The notes under the pieces are model-generated. The model had not been told where the DNA came from and did no database searches. It saw only the letters and a program-made list of their open reading frames with translations. Shown here in pieces: positions 9,661 through 18,318 of a DNA stretch of 64,000 nt. Positions within the stretch are counted from its first letter, which is position 1; each line of letters starts with the position of its first letter. Origin of the DNA: JBCAXA01 sp038749025 (GTDB lineage: Bacteria; Pseudomonadota; Gammaproteobacteria; Steroidobacterales; Woeseiaceae). The position numbers and the translations under genes are program-made. Location: positions 62,001 to 126,000 of the forward strand of contig JBCDIL010000006.1 of assembly GCA_038749025.1 (NCBI GenBank). The letters are read 5' to 3'.

Positions 9661-10814
9661 CGTCGTGACAGACGCTTACTCAACAACTCGGAGACCACCT
9701 CGGCAGATCGGGCATTCGCGTCCTCTGACAAGGCCTTGCGGAGTCTAACAAACTCGCCGAGCTGCGCATCCCGAGCGTTCGGGTCATCGATCAGCGGCTC
9801 GAGCTCGGCCGCCAGCGCACCAGGCGTTACAGCCGCTTGAATAAGCTCAGGCACGACCGCCGCATCCAAGAGTAGGTTTGGCAGGGATACAAACCGCGTT
9901 TTCACGAGCTTAAACAGCGTCACAACGCGGTGGGTTAACGCACTCAATCGATACGCGACTACCATGGGGCGGCCATGCAGCGCAGTCTCGAGCGTTGCGG
10001 TTCCGGATGCCGCGAGCACCGCGGTTGCGCCCGCCAGGGCTGTTCGTGTTTGGCCGGCAATGATCGTAATCCGGTCGCTAGCGTCAACGTAGTCAGCAAA
10101 ACGCTTCGCGCCAGATTCGTTCGCCAGTGCCGCGACAACGGACAGCGTTGGATTCTTGGCCATCAACAACCGGGCCGCAGCAATGAATGGCCCGGCCAGG
10201 CGGTCGATTTCTCCACCACGGCTACCTGGCAGTAACGCCAACAAAGGACCGTCACCAACACCCAGCTTCGCTTTTGCGGCGCCATCGGATCGGTCAACGG
10301 GGATCTCGTGAACCAGTGGATGGCCGACAAACGTTGCTGCGACTTGGTGGCGCCGCAAAAAGGCCGGCTCGAACGGCAATAAACATAGAACGTGATCGAG
10401 CGCGGCTCGTAATGTCTTAACCCGGCCTTCCCGCCACGCCCAAACGGACGGACAGACGTACTGTACCGTTGTGACGCCGCGACTACGCAGCCGCGAAGCC
10501 AAACCGAGATTGAAATCGGGCGCATCAATACCTACGAAGACATCGGGTGGATGCGCTTGCCAACGGGTGATCAACTCGCGGCGTCTCGCCAGCAAGCGCG
10601 GTAGGTGACGGAGCACTTCGAACAGGCCCATGACGGCGAGGTCTTCGCAATCGAACACGATATCGCAGCCGGCCGCGCTCATCGCCGGCCCGCCGACGCC
10701 TTCAATGATCGCATCGGGCCAACGTTGCCGCAGTGCCGAGACCAAGCCGGCACCGAGTTTGTCACCGGACAACTCACCGGCGACGACAGCGATTCGCACT
10801 TGGCTGGCGGGCAT
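9657..10814 (-). CDS. lpxB: Lipid-A-disaccharide synthase
   Basis: Glycosyltransferase (GT19) that joins UDP-2,3-diacylglucosamine and lipid X to form the lipid A disaccharide at the inner membrane. Motifs visible include AGELSGDKLGAGL near the N-terminus, GVGGPAM, VFVGIDAPDFN, YVCPSVWAWREGR and LALLPGSRGGEI in the C-terminal half, followed by ASGTATLETAL. At 385 residues it has normal length. It is separated by 5 bp from lpxA upstream and overlaps rnhB by 4 bp. Confidence 0.97.
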   Translation of the reverse strand: MPASQVRIAVVAGELSGDKLGAGLVSALRQRWPDAIIEGVGGPAMSAAGCDIVFDCEDLAVMGLFEVLRHLPRLLARRRELITRWQAHPPDVFVGIDAPDFNLGLASRLRSRGVTTVQYVCPSVWAWREGRVKTLRAALDHVLCLLPFEPAFLRRHQVAATFVGHPLVHEIPVDRSDGAAKAKLGVGDGPLLALLPGSRGGEIDRLAGPFIAAARLLMAKNPTLSVVAALANESGAKRFADYVDASDRITIIAGQTRTALAGATAVLAASGTATLETALHGRPMVVAYRLSALTHRVVTLFKLVKTRFVSLPNLLLDAAVVPELIQAAVTPGALAAELEPLIDDPNARDAQLGEFVRLRKALSEDANARSAEVVSELLSKRLSRR

Positions 10815-10819
10815 TGCCG

Positions 10820-11596
10820 CTAGCGCTGCAGGCCGCGTTCCGATGCTTTGATCGACGCCAAAAACTCACCCAACTCTGGCGCACCTTCAACTTGGCGCTC
10901 CAGTTCTTCGATGACATCAGCAAGCCGCTCACCGCTTCGATACACAAGCTTGTAGGCATTCTTGATGCGTCGAATCACATCGCGATCGAAACCCCGTCGG
11001 GATAGACCTTCGGTATTGATACCGTGTGGCTTTGCCGGTGAACCACCCAACATGACAAAAGCCGGTACGTCGCGACTCACGGCTGCATACATACCAATGA
11101 ACGCGTGCGGCCCAATTCGACAGAACTGGTGCGCGCCCGAGAAGCCGCCCATGATGACGTGGTCACCGATGTGCACATGGCCGGCCAAGGTCACGTTGTT
11201 CGCGAAAATCGCATGACTACCGATCTGACAATCGTGCGCAATATGCACGTACGCCATGATCCAATTGTCGTCGCCAATTCGAGTGACGCCAACATCCTGA
11301 ACGGTGCCGCGATTGATCGTTACGAACTCGCGAATAGTATTGCCGTCACCGATTTCAAGCGAAGTTGGCTCGCCGGCGTATTTTTTGTCTTGGGGCGCCG
11401 CTCCGACGGAAGCATACTGGTAAACGAGGTTATCCTTGCCGATGCTGGTCGGGCCTTCAATCGACGCGTGATGGCGCACCTCTGTACCAGCGGCGATCGT
11501 TACGTCGTCGCCAATAAAAGCATACGGCCCAACCGTGACGTGGCTATCGAGTTCAGCCTTCGTGCTGATAATCGCCGTCGGATGGATGGCCGTCAT
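10820..11596 (-). CDS. lpxA: UDP-N-acetylglucosamine acyltransferase
   Basis: First enzyme of lipid A synthesis; moves an R-3-hydroxyacyl chain from ACP to UDP-GlcNAc. It has the left-handed beta-helix hexapeptide pattern (IHPTAIIS, VGPYAFIGDDV and so on) in the first 190 residues and a helical C-terminal tail with LSRRGFDRDVIRRIKNAYK. The catalytic His lies in MAYVHIAHDCQIG. I start at ATG 11596, which overlaps the fabZ stop as ATGA and gives 258 residues (E. coli 262); an in-frame upstream start would add five residues inside fabZ. Confidence 0.97.
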   Translation of the reverse strand: MTAIHPTAIISTKAELDSHVTVGPYAFIGDDVTIAAGTEVRHHASIEGPTSIGKDNLVYQYASVGAAPQDKKYAGEPTSLEIGDGNTIREFVTINRGTVQDVGVTRIGDDNWIMAYVHIAHDCQIGSHAIFANNVTLAGHVHIGDHVIMGGFSGAHQFCRIGPHAFIGMYAAVSRDVPAFVMLGGSPAKPHGINTEGLSRRGFDRDVIRRIKNAYKLVYRSGERLADVIEELERQVEGAPELGEFLASIKASERGLQR

Positions 11597-12036
11597 TTGC
11601 CGAGCGCGCACATCAGCTCGGCGCTGGCGACTTTCTTGTCATCAACATAGGCCTCGCCGCTAAAACGCCACATCGATTTAATGCGCCGATTAATCGAGAT
11701 ATGCAGCTGCAATTGGTCGCCCGGTACGACGGGCTGGCGAAATCGCGTTTTGTCGATGCCGGTAAAAAAGTAAAACGAGCCAGGCTCGAGCTCACCCAAC
11801 GTAACGGCGCTCAGCACGGCGCTGGTCTGCGCCATGGCCTCAACAATCAGAACGCCAGGCATCACCGGCCGACCTGGAAAATGACCTTCAAAAAACGGTT
11901 CATTGATCGTGACGTTTTTCAAGGCCGTCGCCGACTCATTGGGCGTGACACTGAGTACCCGATCGATGAGCAGGAATGGATATCGATGCGGGATCTTCGC
12001 GATGATGGCGCGAATATCCAGAGATTCGGCGGTCAA
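11593..12036 (-). CDS. fabZ: 3-hydroxyacyl-ACP dehydratase FabZ
   Basis: Dehydrates beta-hydroxyacyl-ACP in fatty acid elongation; its substrate pool is shared with LpxA and LpxD. The 147-residue hot-dog-fold protein has PHRYPFLLIDRV near residue 16 and the active-site segment FEGHFPGRPVMPGVLIVEAMAQ (His and Glu). The start is a TTG at 12036, preceded by a strong GGGAGAAG Shine-Dalgarno with 5 bp spacing; there is no in-frame ATG nearby that would keep the conserved N-terminus. It lies 2 bp after lpxD. Confidence 0.96.
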   Translation of the reverse strand: MTAESLDIRAIIAKIPHRYPFLLIDRVLSVTPNESATALKNVTINEPFFEGHFPGRPVMPGVLIVEAMAQTSAVLSAVTLGELEPGSFYFFTGIDKTRFRQPVVPGDQLQLHISINRRIKSMWRFSGEAYVDDKKVASAELMCALGK

Positions 12037-12038
12037 GA

Positions 12039-13079
12039 TTACTTCTCCCTATGCTTGGCGAGCTCGGCAACCCGCGTCGCCATTTTATCAAGCTGGCGCA
12101 CCCGAGCGACCATACGACGATAGTCACTAAGGGGCATCGCCGGCAGCGCAGCGCCGTAGGCGCCAGGCTCCGAAATGTCTTTGGTGACCATCGTTTTGCC
12201 GTTGACGATAACACCGTCGCAAATCGTGACGTGGCCGACGGCGCCGGAGTGCCCGGCGAACAAACACCGCTCGCCGATGACGGTGCTGCCGGCAATTCCG
12301 CATTGTGCAGCCATCGCGGTATGCGCACCGATCCGAACGTTGTGAGCGATTTGCACGAGGTTGTCGAGCTTGACGTCGTCGCCGATGACCGTGTCACCGA
12401 TCGCGCCTCGGTCAATCGTCGTGTTAGCACCAATATCAACGTCATCGCCCACCCGAACGGTACCGACTTGCGGCACCCGTCGCCAACCATCGCTGGTAGG
12501 CGCGAACCCGAACCCCTCCGAGCCGATCACCGCACCGCTTTGGACACGGCAGCGCTCGCCGAGAACGACCGATTCGGCGACGGTCACGTTTGCTGCCAGC
12601 GCCGTACCGGTACCGATTGAGGCTCCCGCCCCGATAACGGTGTTTGCACCAATTCGGCAGTTTTCGCCGACGCTCGCACCAGCGCCAACAACAACACCGG
12701 GGCCGATCTCAGCACTGGTGGCAACACTGGCCGTTGGATCGACGGTCGCACTGGCATGAATACCACTCTGCAGCGCCGGACCTGGGTACAGGCGCTGCGC
12801 AATTGCGGCGTAAATACCGTAGGGGTCGGCGTGGATCAAACGATTGGCCGGCCCCTTCGCGTCGGCATCGCCTGGACTCACAATAACGGCCGTCGCACCA
12901 CTCGATGCCAGGTCGCTGGCGTAGCGCGGGTTCGCAAGAAAACTTAAGCCACCGACTCCGGCTTCGCTGAGGGTCGCAACGTGCGTTATCGTGGCGTCAG
13001 GGTCGCCGATTAACTCACAGCCAAACTGGATCGCCAGGTCGGCCAGTGAAACCGGCTGCTGCGCAGCCGCCGCTGTCAA
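12039..13079 (-). CDS. lpxD: UDP-3-O-(3-hydroxyacyl)glucosamine N-acyltransferase
   Basis: Third lipid A step: N-acylation of UDP-3-O-acylglucosamine from hydroxyacyl-ACP. The N-terminal uridine-binding domain (SLADLAIQFGCELIGDPDATI) is followed from about residue 105 by hexapeptide repeats (IGPGVVVGAGASVG and onward) with GFGFAP and the catalytic His in NLVQIAHNVRIG, then a C-terminal helix. It is 346 residues long (E. coli 341). Translation starts at TTG 13079, which overlaps the skp stop as TTGA, so skp and lpxD are coupled. Confidence 0.96.
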   Translation of the reverse strand: MTAAAAQQPVSLADLAIQFGCELIGDPDATITHVATLSEAGVGGLSFLANPRYASDLASSGATAVIVSPGDADAKGPANRLIHADPYGIYAAIAQRLYPGPALQSGIHASATVDPTASVATSAEIGPGVVVGAGASVGENCRIGANTVIGAGASIGTGTALAANVTVAESVVLGERCRVQSGAVIGSEGFGFAPTSDGWRRVPQVGTVRVGDDVDIGANTTIDRGAIGDTVIGDDVKLDNLVQIAHNVRIGAHTAMAAQCGIAGSTVIGERCLFAGHSGAVGHVTICDGVIVNGKTMVTKDISEPGAYGAALPAMPLSDYRRMVARVRQLDKMATRVAELAKHREK

Positions 13080-13615
13080 TTCCCGCCAGCGCCGTCGCCA
13101 GCTGTCATCTGCGCGAGGATCTGGTCAGTGACATTCACGGTACCGCTGGCAAACAAGACACCCTCACCAAGGATAAGATCGTATCCGCCGGCTCTGCCGA
13201 AGGCATTGATCTGCTCACCCAGGGAACGCTGCAGCTCACTCAGTAATTCGTTACGACGAAGGTTCTGGTCCTCAACGAATTCAGATTTGAGGCGGTCGAT
13301 TTCGCGCTTGTCCTCGCGTAAGTCTTTTTCCGCATTGCGACGCTCCGCTTCGCTCATCACCTGAACATCGCGCTGGATACGCTCGCTTTTCTCGATGAAT
13401 GCTTGTTCTTTCGCCCGAATCGTATTGGCACGCGGTGCAAATTCTTGCTCGAGCGACTCGAGTGTTGTCTTCGTTTGCGGCGACTCTTGCAGTAGGCGCT
13501 GCACGGACACGACGCCGATCTTCAGAGACTGTTGCGCTTCTGCAGCCGGGGCCAGTGTTAGGCCGGCCAGCAACAAAGTCGCAAGCAGCGCAGTCGTGTT
13601 CAAATTAAATTTCAT
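13076..13615 (-). CDS. skp: Periplasmic chaperone Skp/OmpH
   Basis: Trimeric periplasmic holdase that delivers unfolded outer membrane proteins to the Bam complex. It has a signal peptide of about 30 residues ending in APAAEAQ, then LKIGVVSVQRLLQESP and a long charged coiled coil (about residues 60-130), which forms the tentacles. I chose ATG 13615 because an AAGGTG Shine-Dalgarno is 6 bp upstream; a GTG three codons earlier is the alternative. The length of 179 residues is close to E. coli Skp (161). It sits between bamA and lpxD, its usual place. Confidence 0.93.
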   Translation of the reverse strand: MKFNLNTTALLATLLLAGLTLAPAAEAQQSLKIGVVSVQRLLQESPQTKTTLESLEQEFAPRANTIRAKEQAFIEKSERIQRDVQVMSEAERRNAEKDLREDKREIDRLKSEFVEDQNLRRNELLSELQRSLGEQINAFGRAGGYDLILGEGVLFASGTVNVTDQILAQMTAGDGAGGN

Positions 13616-13635
13616 ATCTTTCACCTTGCGGCACG

Positions 13636-16038
13636 TTAAAACGCGTTGCCAATGGAAAACTGGAATCGTTCGACATCATCGCCAAATAGCCGCGTGTTGC
13701 CGCCGAAATTGTTAAGCGGGAATGCGTAACTGAACCGAAACAGCCCTAACGGAGCCAGCCACTCTGCCGCAATCCCGACGCTTTGTTTTAAGTTGTCTTC
13801 GTCGAAATCGAAACTGATCGGATCCCCAAGCCGATCCGTAAACGCCACCTCGCCCGTGTTAAACACGTTACCGATGTCGTAAAACAGCGAGAAACGAGCG
13901 CTACGGCGCCATTTCTCCGGCGTGGGGATTATAAGCTCTGCTTGCGCGGCAACCAACAAGTTACCCCCATAGGCGTTACCGAAGCTATCCCGGGGTCCGA
14001 GCCGCGACTCGCGAAAACCGCGGATCGAATTAGGTCCGCCGCCAAGAAACTGCTTGTACGGAGGCAATGCGGTGGTTTCGCCAATACCCTCACCGAAGGC
14101 GAATTCGCCGCCAAGCGCAAAGGTAAAGCCTTTTGGTAGGCCAATGTACTTCTGTAAGTCATACCGGGCCGTAAAGTACTCGACATCACTGCCAGGCACC
14201 GCCCAGTTGACAATAAATCGTTGCCGCGTACCGCGATCGGCAAATAACGCCCGGTTACGGCTGTCATAGGACCAGCCGATGATCGCCTCGTACGAGACGA
14301 ACTGCGAGATGATCCCGTCGGTACCGAGCAGCGGCAGGAACGTTGTCGTCACGTCGCCGTTGTTTAACAACCAATCAACCGACTGCGTCGTACCGTTCGT
14401 GAAACCGGACAACTCCGCGTTTTGAATCGCGACCCCGAAACTGATGCTCTGGAACTCACTAATAGGATAACCGTAGTCCAAACCGGCGGTAATGGTCTCC
14501 GTGGCAAACTCGGAGGCGCCGAAGAAACTCTGGTCTAAGTCGCGGTAGGACAGACTGAGCGTACGACGCACGCCATCGATCGTTCGATAGGGGTCGGTAT
14601 AGGACAACGCGTAGTTGGTTTGAAAATTACTGGTGTTGATGTCGGCCGCAACACGGTTTCCGGATCCAAGGAAGTTCGAGTGCACGAAATTACCGTTCAG
14701 GATCAGACGCTGGGCGTCTGAGTACCCGATACCGCCACCGAACTGCCCGGGTAGCCCGTACTCGACGTCAAAGTTAACGTCCACCATGTCTTGTGTGCCG
14801 GGGACCGGTGTCGTCTCGACTTCAACGTTCTCGATATAAGGAAGCCGCTGCAATCGAATCTTCGAGCGATCGACGAGTGTGTTGGACAGGTAAGAGCCTT
14901 CCATCTGCCGCATCTCGCGCCGCAGCACCTCGTCATTCACCGAGTTGATTCCATTGAAATTGATCCGATTGACATACATGCGATTTTTCGGCTCAACGAA
15001 CATCGTAATCGCGACTTCCTTGTTCTCCCGATCAAGCTCGGGGATCGGTTCGACCTCGGCCTCGGCATAGCCGTCTTGACCGAGTCGAAACGCGATCAAC
15101 TCACTCGATTGTGTAAGACGCTGCAAGTTGAAGGTCTCGCCTGGCTTCGCGAGGATTAACTGATTAAGGATTTCCTCGTCAACGACCATGCGACCCGATA
15201 GCTTGATATCGGAAAGGGTGTACTGCTCACCCTCAGCCACGTTTAGCGTGATGTAGATGTCTTTCTTATCCGGTGATATCGCGACCTGGGTCGAGCGCAC
15301 ACCAAAGTCGGCATAACCGCGATCCATGTAGTAAGAGCGCATCGTCTCGATATCGCCCTCCAACGCTTGTGATGCGTAGCGGTCATCCTGGCGAATGAAC
15401 GATAACCAGTTCGGAGTTTTCGACTCGAATTGATCGCGTAATTCATCGTCGCTGAAGGCACTGTTACCGACGATATTGATCTGTCGGATGCGGGCGCGCT
15501 CACCTTCTTTGATATTGACCCCAATCGAGACCATGTTGTTTGGCCGGTCGTTCACTTCTGAGGCCACGGAGACATTGTATTTACCGCGGGCGTAATACTG
15601 GTCAGTCAAAAATCGCTCAACGTCATCGAGAACACTACGGTCAAACGACTTGCCACGTGCCAGGCCGGCCGCCCGCAGCGAACTCGTTAAGTCCTCGGTC
15701 TTGATGTCTTTGTTGCCGTCGATCGCGAACGCCTCAATCGTCGGCCGCTCCTGAACCACAATGACTAAGGTATCGCCTTCGCGCCGCAACTCGATACTCT
15801 GGAATAGATCCTGTCCGTACAACGCACGAATCGCCTCGCGCGCTCGCTCGGCGTCAAGCGTATCGCCCAGACTAATCGGCAAATAGTTAAAAACGGTACC
15901 TTCGGCGATTCGTTGCAGACCTTCGACGCGAAGGTCACCGACGGTGAACGGTTGAATGTTCGTCGCAAGAGCAGGACGTGGAGCCGCGGTAACACCGAGC
16001 AAAACCGCCATCGCGAGCGTTGTGTAACGAGTTAACAA
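13636..16038 (-). CDS. bamA: Outer membrane protein assembly factor BamA
   Basis: Essential Omp85 protein that inserts beta-barrel proteins into the outer membrane. From TTG 16038 it is 800 residues: signal peptide (residues 1-25, ending RPALA), five POTRA repeats (about 28-425, beginning FTVGDLRVEGLQRI) and the 16-strand barrel. The barrel has the FLGGGPNSIRGFRES segment (VRGF-type L6 motif as IRGF) and ends QFSIGNAF with the terminal Phe. TTG is chosen because a GAGGGGGAG Shine-Dalgarno ends 6 bp upstream and the signal peptide follows directly; an in-frame upstream extension looks non-coding. The rseP stop lies 22 bp upstream. Confidence 0.96.
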   Translation of the reverse strand: MLTRYTTLAMAVLLGVTAAPRPALATNIQPFTVGDLRVEGLQRIAEGTVFNYLPISLGDTLDAERAREAIRALYGQDLFQSIELRREGDTLVIVVQERPTIEAFAIDGNKDIKTEDLTSSLRAAGLARGKSFDRSVLDDVERFLTDQYYARGKYNVSVASEVNDRPNNMVSIGVNIKEGERARIRQINIVGNSAFSDDELRDQFESKTPNWLSFIRQDDRYASQALEGDIETMRSYYMDRGYADFGVRSTQVAISPDKKDIYITLNVAEGEQYTLSDIKLSGRMVVDEEILNQLILAKPGETFNLQRLTQSSELIAFRLGQDGYAEAEVEPIPELDRENKEVAITMFVEPKNRMYVNRINFNGINSVNDEVLRREMRQMEGSYLSNTLVDRSKIRLQRLPYIENVEVETTPVPGTQDMVDVNFDVEYGLPGQFGGGIGYSDAQRLILNGNFVHSNFLGSGNRVAADINTSNFQTNYALSYTDPYRTIDGVRRTLSLSYRDLDQSFFGASEFATETITAGLDYGYPISEFQSISFGVAIQNAELSGFTNGTTQSVDWLLNNGDVTTTFLPLLGTDGIISQFVSYEAIIGWSYDSRNRALFADRGTRQRFIVNWAVPGSDVEYFTARYDLQKYIGLPKGFTFALGGEFAFGEGIGETTALPPYKQFLGGGPNSIRGFRESRLGPRDSFGNAYGGNLLVAAQAELIIPTPEKWRRSARFSLFYDIGNVFNTGEVAFTDRLGDPISFDFDEDNLKQSVGIAAEWLAPLGLFRFSYAFPLNNFGGNTRLFGDDVERFQFSIGNAF

Positions 16039-16044
16039 GCCGGA

Positions 16045-16053
16045 CTCCCCCTC
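16045..16053 (-). promoter_or_regulatory. Shine-Dalgarno deciding the bamA TTG start
   Basis: GAGGGGGAG on the minus strand ends 6 bp before TTG 16038. It fixes the start immediately before the hydrophobic signal peptide. The ATG at 16011 lies inside the signal peptide and has no comparable site. Confidence 0.7.
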
Positions 16054-16060
16054 GCCGGTA

Positions 16061-17407
16061 CTACACGCCAAACAGGCGCAATAAATCGTTGTAGGTGGCA
16101 AAAACCATGACGCCCAACAGCATGACAACCCCCAGTTGCTGCCCGATGAGCTGAGCCCGCTCCGATAACGGTGAGCCCTTAAGCCATTCGATACTCTGAT
16201 AGACGATCTGGCCGCCGTCCAGCATCGGCACTGGGAACAAGTTAAGAAGCCCCAAGCTGATGCTTATCACCGCCAAGAATCGTACGTATTCCTGTACACC
16301 GCGCTCTGCCGCTTGACCGGCAAATTGCGCGATGCTGACCGGCCCGCTGAGGTTCTTGACCGATACGTCGCCGGTCACCATGCGGCCGAGCATGCGGAGT
16401 GTAAAACCTGTCTCTTCGACTAAGCGAGCGACGGCCGCCGGTATTGCCTCCAGCGGTCCAAAGCGGATAACGCCGATCGGTAAGACGTTCGTCACGTTCA
16501 GAAACAAGCCGTCGTTACCCTCAATCGGACGCGGTGTCACTTCGACCGTTCGCTCCTCTCCGTCGCGAACATACGTGATAGCGAGTGGCCGCGGCGAATC
16601 GAGCTCGCGAATGCGCTCCGACAGATCGACAAACGATGAGATGGCGTTACCGTCGACCGCGACGATGCGATCGCCCGGTGCGAGACCGGCGTCGGCCGCG
16701 GCACCGCCCGCCCGAACCTCATCCAATACAGCCGGCGGGCGCGCCGGCCGAAAGCCGATACTGCTAAGCACGGAACCGGGATCCTCGAGCCGTGCCGCTG
16801 CTGTCGGGACCTGCAGCAGCAACGAACGCTCGCCACCGTTGACGCCGGAGACATCCAAACTCACCTCGCCGTCGCCGACCATGTCGTCGATGATCGCCAA
16901 GAACGCCTTTTCCCAGCCAACGACGCGCCGCCCGTCGACGCGAACGATCGTGTCGCCTTCGATAAGCCCAGCGATGGCGGCTGGTGAGTCGGGCTCTATC
17001 TCACCGATGATCGGTTTTTGCACGGTGACACCGATCATGTACAGCAACCAGAAGGCGACGATGACAAACAGGAAATTAAACGCTGGCCCGGCCAATAGCA
17101 CGAGGATGCGCTGCCAAACGGGCTGTGCTTGGAAACTCCGATGTCGGTCGGCCGGAGCGACTTCCGTCTCGCGCTCATCGAGCATTTTCACGTAACCGCC
17201 GAGCGGCAACGACGACAGGCAATACTCGGTTTGGTCCTTGCCCCAGCGACGACTAGCAATCGGCCGCCCGAACCCGATCGAGAACCGCAACACCTTGATG
17301 CCGCACAAGCGCGCGACCAAGTAGTGCCCGTACTCATGCACGGCAACCAGCAGGCTAATCGCCAGTAAAAACGCCGTGGTATAGATCAGGAAATCCAAAA
17401 CTGCCAT
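16061..17407 (-). CDS. rseP: Site-2 intramembrane metalloprotease RseP
   Basis: Cleaves the anti-sigma factor RseA within the membrane to release sigma-E in the envelope stress response, and clears signal peptides. The 448-residue protein has the zinc motif HEYGH at residues 24-28 in the first membrane helix, two PDZ domains (about 120-290; e.g. GEIEPDSPAAIAGLIEGDTIVRVDG, split by a loop) and a C-terminal LNLFPVPMLDGG motif carrying the third zinc ligand. It has a GGAG ribosome site 5 bp before the ATG. It sits directly upstream of bamA, and a sigma-E-like promoter precedes it. Confidence 0.96.
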   Translation of the reverse strand: MAVLDFLIYTTAFLLAISLLVAVHEYGHYLVARLCGIKVLRFSIGFGRPIASRRWGKDQTEYCLSSLPLGGYVKMLDERETEVAPADRHRSFQAQPVWQRILVLLAGPAFNFLFVIVAFWLLYMIGVTVQKPIIGEIEPDSPAAIAGLIEGDTIVRVDGRRVVGWEKAFLAIIDDMVGDGEVSLDVSGVNGGERSLLLQVPTAAARLEDPGSVLSSIGFRPARPPAVLDEVRAGGAAADAGLAPGDRIVAVDGNAISSFVDLSERIRELDSPRPLAITYVRDGEERTVEVTPRPIEGNDGLFLNVTNVLPIGVIRFGPLEAIPAAVARLVEETGFTLRMLGRMVTGDVSVKNLSGPVSIAQFAGQAAERGVQEYVRFLAVISISLGLLNLFPVPMLDGGQIVYQSIEWLKGSPLSERAQLIGQQLGVVMLLGVMVFATYNDLLRLFGV

Positions 17408-17438
17408 TCGCTCCGCCGAAAAGGCTTACACCAAGTTA

Positions 17439-17466
17439 CAAGACCGTTGAAAAAACAACGGGTTCC
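17439..17466 (-). promoter_or_regulatory. Sigma-E-like promoter upstream of rseP-bamA
   Basis: On the minus strand GGAACC (17466-17461) is followed after about 17 bp by TCTTG (17443-17439), close to the sigma-E pattern GGAACTT-N15-19-TCTGA. A predicted start near 17432 leaves a short leader to the rseP ATG. The spacer also contains a perfect inverted repeat, CCGTTG-T6-CAACGG (17461-17444). In E. coli genes of this cluster are known sigma-E targets; here this is inferred from the motif. Confidence 0.5.
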
Positions 17467-17520
17467 CTTGAATTCGCCTGGATGTTAGCAAAGCTCACTG
17501 TCATGAACCTGAACGTGTGC

Positions 17521-18318
17521 TTAACCGCCGACTAAGGACAACCCGAGCGTAAACAGCGGCGCACCGGCACAGATACTGTCAACCCGGTCGAGCAAGCCTC
17601 CGTGGCCAGGAAACAATGTACCCGAGTCCTTCACACCCGCATTTCGTTTGAACATACTGATCGTCAAATCACCGACGATCGACAACGCGGCGGTAGCAAT
17701 CGCTAGCGCCGCAAAGGCGGCTTGCGGCTCACCGAGATACTCAGCGGCTACTACGCCAACCAGTCCAGCGGCCACAAGCCCGCCGGCAACACCCTCCCAG
17801 CTCTTGCCAGGACTCACTTGCGGTGCCAGCCGCACGCGACCGAATCGACGGCCAACGAAATACGCTCCGACGTCAGCCGCCCAGATGACAACCAACAAGG
17901 TCAGCAGCCGCAGGTCGCCGAGTGGCCCTGAAACGACGTACGCAAGCGCGACGAACGCCGGTACCAGCAGCACAAAACCGACAACGAATACGAGCGACGG
18001 AGGAAATCGAACCGGAAACCGCAGTATCGTCACGAACGCCAGGCCCCAGAACACGAGCGCCGACCACATTAGCGGTTGCGGCTGGGTTGCGATTGTCGGT
18101 ACCCACCACCACGCGGCGGCAAACGTGCCGGCAATCGCGACAGCGTAAGCGAGCTTGATGACGGCGCCGCGCCCATTGAATAGACCGGTCCATTCCCACC
18201 CCGCCAGCGCGATTATCGCGACGAGCGCGATCACGGTAACCGCCGCTTCCACCAAAAAAATAGCCCCGAGCACGACAGCAAGGGCTATCAATGCGGAAAA
18301 CACCCGCTGCGCCAGCAT
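17521..18318 (-). CDS. cdsA: Phosphatidate cytidylyltransferase
   Basis: Makes CDP-diacylglycerol from phosphatidic acid and CTP, the branch point to all phospholipids. The 265-residue protein is almost entirely hydrophobic helices, and near its C-terminus shows the CDP-diglyceride synthetase signature around VGDLTISMFKRNAGVKDSGTLFPGHGGLLDRVDS. The ATG overlaps the uppS stop by one base (TGATG). Downstream it is separated from rseP by 113 bp, the position where dxr lies in Pseudomonas. Confidence 0.96.
   Translation of the reverse strand: MLAQRVFSALIALAVVLGAIFLVEAAVTVIALVAIIALAGWEWTGLFNGRGAVIKLAYAVAIAGTFAAAWWWVPTIATQPQPLMWSALVFWGLAFVTILRFPVRFPPSLVFVVGFVLLVPAFVALAYVVSGPLGDLRLLTLLVVIWAADVGAYFVGRRFGRVRLAPQVSPGKSWEGVAGGLVAAGLVGVVAAEYLGEPQAAFAALAIATAALSIVGDLTISMFKRNAGVKDSGTLFPGHGGLLDRVDSICAGAPLFTLGLSLVGG

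Noticed and set aside
16332..17195. 287-codon open frame on the plus strand opposite rseP
   Set aside because: It is the antisense of a well-conserved gene, is rich in Ser/Arg/Pro, has no recognisable fold and no ribosome site; typical of high-GC shadow frames.
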